The notes under the pieces are model-generated. The model did not search any database and was not told where the DNA came from. It was given only the letters and a program-made list of their open reading frames with translations. A stretch of 17,705 nucleotides of DNA, from contig DASPFV010000013.1 of NCBI GenBank assembly GCA_035620975.1, positions 1 to 17,705 of the forward strand, in the 5' to 3' direction. Positions 15,538 to 17,705 of the stretch are shown here, piece by piece (positions within the stretch are counted from its first letter, which is position 1; every line of letters starts with the position of its first letter). Source of the DNA: DASPFV01 sp035620975 (GTDB lineage Bacteria > Acidobacteriota > Vicinamibacteria > Vicinamibacterales > 2-12-FULL-66-21). The position numbers and the translations under genes are program-made.

Positions 15538-16140
15538 TCAACGTGATCGGGACCCCTTTCGCGTGCCGCCTCGGCCCTTCGCTCGCGCCTTGCTTGCCCG
15601 GCTCGATGTCTTGCGCGCCCCGGGGCGCGCGCTTCTCTTCCGCGCGCCGGCGCTGGCACGCGATCTCTGGGTTGTCCCCCTGCTGAACGACGAGCGGGAG
15701 CTCCCAGACGTCCGCGGTCGCCGCGAGCCGCCGGACTTCGCGGCGGCGGCACGTCTTTGTGCGGCTCCTTTCCGGCTGCGCGATTGTGCGGCGCTGCTGC
15801 GGCCCGCTGGTCTGGTTCCCTTCCGCCGAGCGGAGCCGCTCGACGCTCCGCCTCGCACCGACTCCCGGCTGACCAGCTTGTTGAAATTGCTCCGACCGCC
15901 ACCGGCGGTCTCGTCCTGCACGAGCAGCGCGAGGTTGTTCTCGTCGAACTGTCGGAACCATTCGTCCCACGAGACCTCCTGGAGCGACTCGGCGCCGCTG
16001 TAGCCCGGGAAGTCCAGCCGGATCATCCCCGTGTCGCCGCTCCTGCGGCCCGTGCCCTGCACGCATGCCGGACGCGCGTTTCGCGCTTCGGCCCAGCTCC
16101 GGATCTCGTCGCGATCGGTCATCGGTCGTGCTGACGCCAT
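15538..16140 (-). CDS. Small conserved protein with a long basic, histone-H1-like tail
   Basis: A 200-residue protein. Residues 7-90 are a compact conserved-looking domain: TDRDEIRSWAEARNARPACV, then GMIRLDFPGYSG, VSWDEWFRQFDENNLALL and GGGRSNFNKLVSRES. This resembles small soil-bacterial proteins that databases often mislabel as 1,4-alpha-glucan branching enzyme; nothing here supports glucan chemistry. Residues about 92-200 are a low-complexity tail of Arg, Lys, Ser, Ala and Gly (KRSARPGARKTSSRASKARA), like histone-H1 or HU-type tails, which suggests nucleic-acid binding. The ATG at 16140 is chosen because GGAGG lies six bases upstream; the open frame to 16344 has no such site. The gene is divergent from the YihY remnant and topoisomerase IB. 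Function unknown; binding to DNA or RNA is inferred from charge only. Confidence 0.8.
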   Translation of the reverse strand: MASARPMTDRDEIRSWAEARNARPACVQGTGRRSGDTGMIRLDFPGYSGAESLQEVSWDEWFRQFDENNLALLVQDETAGGGRSNFNKLVSRESVRGGASSGSARRKGTRPAGRSSAAQSRSRKGAAQRRAAAAKSGGSRRPRTSGSSRSSFSRGTTQRSRASAGARKRSARPGARKTSSRASKARAKGRGGTRKGSRSR

Positions 16141-16146
16141 GCGTTG

Positions 16147-16151
16147 CCTCC
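16147..16151 (-). promoter_or_regulatory. Ribosome-binding site GGAGG of the basic-tail protein gene
   Basis: GGAGG on the minus strand stands six bases before the ATG at 16140 and decides that start over the longer open frame reaching 16344. Confidence 0.75.
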
Positions 16152-16267
16152 AGGAGCCTGCAGGAGTGCGAGATGTATGCCAGTCGAGAAGGGGATCCCG
16201 TTCGCTTGGTCCCCCGCGGTCTGATGATGGCCATCTGCTTGCACCGTGAGCGCCTGTGCTTCGGAAG

Positions 16268-16420
16268 TTGAGCATCCCGATACCGTGGACAGAGCTCGTC
16301 AGGCGGACCATCTCGGAGGTCGTGGCGGACAACTGCCTCGGCATGGCCGCGCACGTAGCGCTCTACTTCGCGTTCTTCCCGGCGCCGGGCGGGCCGCACC
16401 CGGCCCGTGAGCGATCGTGA
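16268..16420 (+). pseudogene. N-terminal remnant of a YihY/BrkB-family membrane protein
   Basis: A 50-codon frame starting at a TTG reads SIPIPWTELVRRTISEVVAD, then NCLGMAAHVALYFAFFPAP. This is the opening of YihY/BrkB (UPF0761) inner-membrane proteins, where a W..L..RT..E...D start leads into the first membrane helix with AA.LAYYF..FPA. After FFPAP the homology ends; the next codons GGPHPARERS have no family character and a TGA follows at 16418-16420. Full members run to roughly 280-400 residues, so nearly all membrane helices are gone and no remainder is seen in the topoisomerase gene that follows. The stop overlaps the GTG/ATG start of that gene, so the deletion may have brought the topoisomerase under the old yihY leader. 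GGAAG just before the TTG could be its ribosome-binding site. Family recognised by eye. Confidence 0.6.
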
Positions 16421-17523
16421 TGCCCGTGGCGGTGCCGGCCGTCGAGGTCGATCCGGTCGCCTCCGCTCGCATGGCGGGGCTGCGGTACGTCACCGATGCC
16501 ACACCCGGCATCACCCGGCGGAAGAGAGGATCGGGTGTCGCCTACTATCGGCCTGACGGGTCTCTCGTGCGCGATTCCGCCACACTCGAGCGAATCCGTT
16601 CGCTGGCTATTCCTCCCGCATGGGAGCGCGTCTGGATCTCACCGGACGCGAACGGCCACCTGCAGGCGACGGGCCGCGACGCGCGGGGCCGGAAACAGTA
16701 CCGCTACCACGCGTACTGGAACCGCGTTCGGAACGACGTGAAGTACGGACGGATGATCGCGTTCGGCCGGGCGTTGCCGTCCATCCGCCGGCGAACCGAG
16801 ACGGACCTGCGCAAGCCGGCGCTCTCGCGCGAGCGCGTGCTCGCCACGGTCGTGCGGCTGCTGGAGAAGACGCTGATTCGTGTGGGCAACGAGGAGTACG
16901 CGCGCACCAACGGCTCGTTCGGTCTCACGACGCTGCAGGACCGCCACGTCGCGGTGCGCGGGACCCGCGTGCAGTTCCGGTTCCGCGCGAAGTCCGGCAT
17001 CAGGCAGACCGTCGATCTGGAGGACGCCGCGCTTGCGCGAAGTGTCAGGCGATGCCAGGACCTCCCCGGCCAGACGCTCTTCCAGTACCTGGACGCGGAC
17101 GGCCGCCGCCAGCGTGTGGACTCCGGGGACGTGAACGCGTACCTGCGAGAGATCGCGGGCCAGGACTTCACGGCGAAGGACTTCCGGACCTGGGCGGGCA
17201 CGGTGCTGGCCGCCAGTGCGCTCAGCGCGCCGGGCGCGGCGGCCGCCGCGGTCACTGCCCGGAAGCGGCAGATCGTCCGGGCCGTCGAGGCAGTGGCGCA
17301 GCGGCTCGGGAACACCAGAGCGGTGTGCCGGAAGTGCTACGTCCATCCCGCGGTGTTCGACGCCTACCTCGACGGTGTGACCATCGAGATCGTCGCGGAC
17401 CGTACGCGGCGGCTCACTTCACGCAGGCTGACCCGGCTCTCGCGCGCGGAAGCCGCGGTGCTCGCGCTGCTGCAGCAGCGGCTGGCGCGGGACGCCCGTG
17501 CGCGGCGGCCCCGCGCCGCCTGA
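16417..17523 (+). CDS. DNA topoisomerase IB (poxvirus/bacterial type)
   Basis: Relaxes supercoiled DNA by nicking one strand through a 3'-phosphotyrosine. The protein has 368 residues from the GTG at 16417 (367 from the ATG at 16420), within the usual size of bacterial type IB enzymes. Catalytic residues can be placed by motif: Arg155 (LIRVGNEEYARTN), Lys192 (FRFRAKSGIRQ), Arg257 (AKDFRTWAGT), Asn299 (LGNTRAV) and the nucleophile Tyr308 (CRKCYVHPAV). Asn in the fourth place, nine residues before Tyr, is as I recall for the Deinococcus enzyme, where poxvirus has His. The N-terminal domain is complete (YYRPDGSLV, IPPAWERVWI, QYRYHAYWNRVRNDVKYGRM). Start codons overlap the stop of the YihY remnant. 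Arg/Ala-rich tail. Together with the LigC-type ligase it adds a DNA-maintenance flavour to the window. Confidence 0.95.
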   Translation: MMPVAVPAVEVDPVASARMAGLRYVTDATPGITRRKRGSGVAYYRPDGSLVRDSATLERIRSLAIPPAWERVWISPDANGHLQATGRDARGRKQYRYHAYWNRVRNDVKYGRMIAFGRALPSIRRRTETDLRKPALSRERVLATVVRLLEKTLIRVGNEEYARTNGSFGLTTLQDRHVAVRGTRVQFRFRAKSGIRQTVDLEDAALARSVRRCQDLPGQTLFQYLDADGRRQRVDSGDVNAYLREIAGQDFTAKDFRTWAGTVLAASALSAPGAAAAAVTARKRQIVRAVEAVAQRLGNTRAVCRKCYVHPAVFDAYLDGVTIEIVADRTRRLTSRRLTRLSRAEAAVLALLQQRLARDARARRPRAA

Positions 17524-17705
17524 GGCGCGCTTCCTCTCGGCTGCCCGCTCCCGGGCCTGCTGTTCCCGGGCATGACGCTCGCCGTCCCGACGCCCATCGC
17601 GCTGATGACGAATCAGCAGCACAACCTGCGGGTCGCTCGGCGAATCCGTCGAATGAAAGCGTGTCGCCGCGTGGGCGATATCCGTTGCAGCGCGACCCAA
17701 CGCCG
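17524..17705. other. Right-edge region, possible end of a minus-strand gene
   Basis: After topoisomerase IB, a minus-strand frame is open from the right edge to a stop at 17419. It reads DIAHAATRFHSTDSPSDPQV, then VLLIRHQRDGRRDGERHARE and an Arg/Glu/Ala-rich run that could be a helical C-terminus of an unknown protein. The last 105 bases are antisense to topoisomerase and look like a shadow. A CCCGGG...CCCGGG pair at about 17551-17571 could form a small stem. No product is recognised. Confidence 0.25.

Noticed and set aside
16065..16271. 68-residue plus-strand frame before the YihY remnant
   Set aside because: It starts inside the minus-strand basic-tail gene and has no family features; its tail only covers the intergenic gap.
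17419..17700. Minus-strand open frame at the right edge as a firm gene
   Set aside because: More than a third of it is antisense to topoisomerase IB and no domain is recognised; kept only as a low-confidence edge note.

Overview
The window is a GC-rich bacterial chromosome segment with two-component signalling genes, short intergenic gaps and several start/stop overlaps (GTGA, ATGTTGA). Gene content (many hybrid kinases, a TonB-dependent receptor, a stand-alone LigC-type ligase, a poxvirus-like topoisomerase IB, a YihY relic) and GC-rich extragenic palindromes suggest a soil or environmental Gram-negative bacterium, perhaps an acidobacterium (Vicinamibacteria-like) or a proteobacterium. This is inference from gene style; there is no rRNA or marker gene to prove it. 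I saw no tRNA, rRNA, CRISPR array or intact insertion sequence.

Layout. 2-1291 (+): 3' part of a GAF sensor histidine kinase cut by the window edge. 1239-2318 (-): ATP-dependent DNA ligase whose end overlaps the kinase tail. 2389-4082 (+): a methyltransferase translationally coupled (GTGA) to a glycoside-hydrolase-like protein whose TIM-barrel segments are in circularly permuted order. 4086-6003 (-): a signalling group made of a NarL-type response regulator, a PAS-only protein and a receiver-only protein, with hairpin repeats between them. 6025-6540 (-): a decayed DUF1440/YagU-like membrane protein gene, next to a short-period GGAACC-type repeat. 6620-7622 (-): a small winged-helix protein overlapping a DUF2071/YqjF-family protein. 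7844-8476 (-) and 8796-10805 (+): a MEDS-domain sensor divergent from a GAF-PAS hybrid kinase. 10857-15435 (-): a three-gene unit transcribed yfiR-like, then CHASE8-HAMP hybrid kinase, then TonB-dependent receptor. 15538-16140 (-): a small conserved protein with a long basic histone-H1-like tail. 16268-16420 (+): an N-terminal remnant of a YihY/BrkB gene whose stop overlaps the start of topoisomerase IB (16417-17523, +).

How they may work together. The clearest system is the yfiR/kinase/receptor operon. In Pseudomonas the periplasmic protein YfiR holds down the CHASE8 diguanylate cyclase YfiN, and an outer-membrane lipoprotein (YfiB) relieves it. Here the same periplasmic pair (YfiR plus a CHASE8 sensor) is joined to a histidine kinase-receiver output and an outer-membrane TonB receptor, so an outer-membrane or periplasmic state could be passed to a phosphorelay. 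No DNA-binding partner lies in that operon; the NarL-type regulator at 5329-6003 is the only one with a clear DNA-binding output in the window, and any link is speculative. The ligase and topoisomerase are DNA-maintenance genes without Ku or LigD nearby. The methyltransferase/hydrolase pair looks cytoplasmic and small-molecule directed, but its substrate cannot be read from the sequence.
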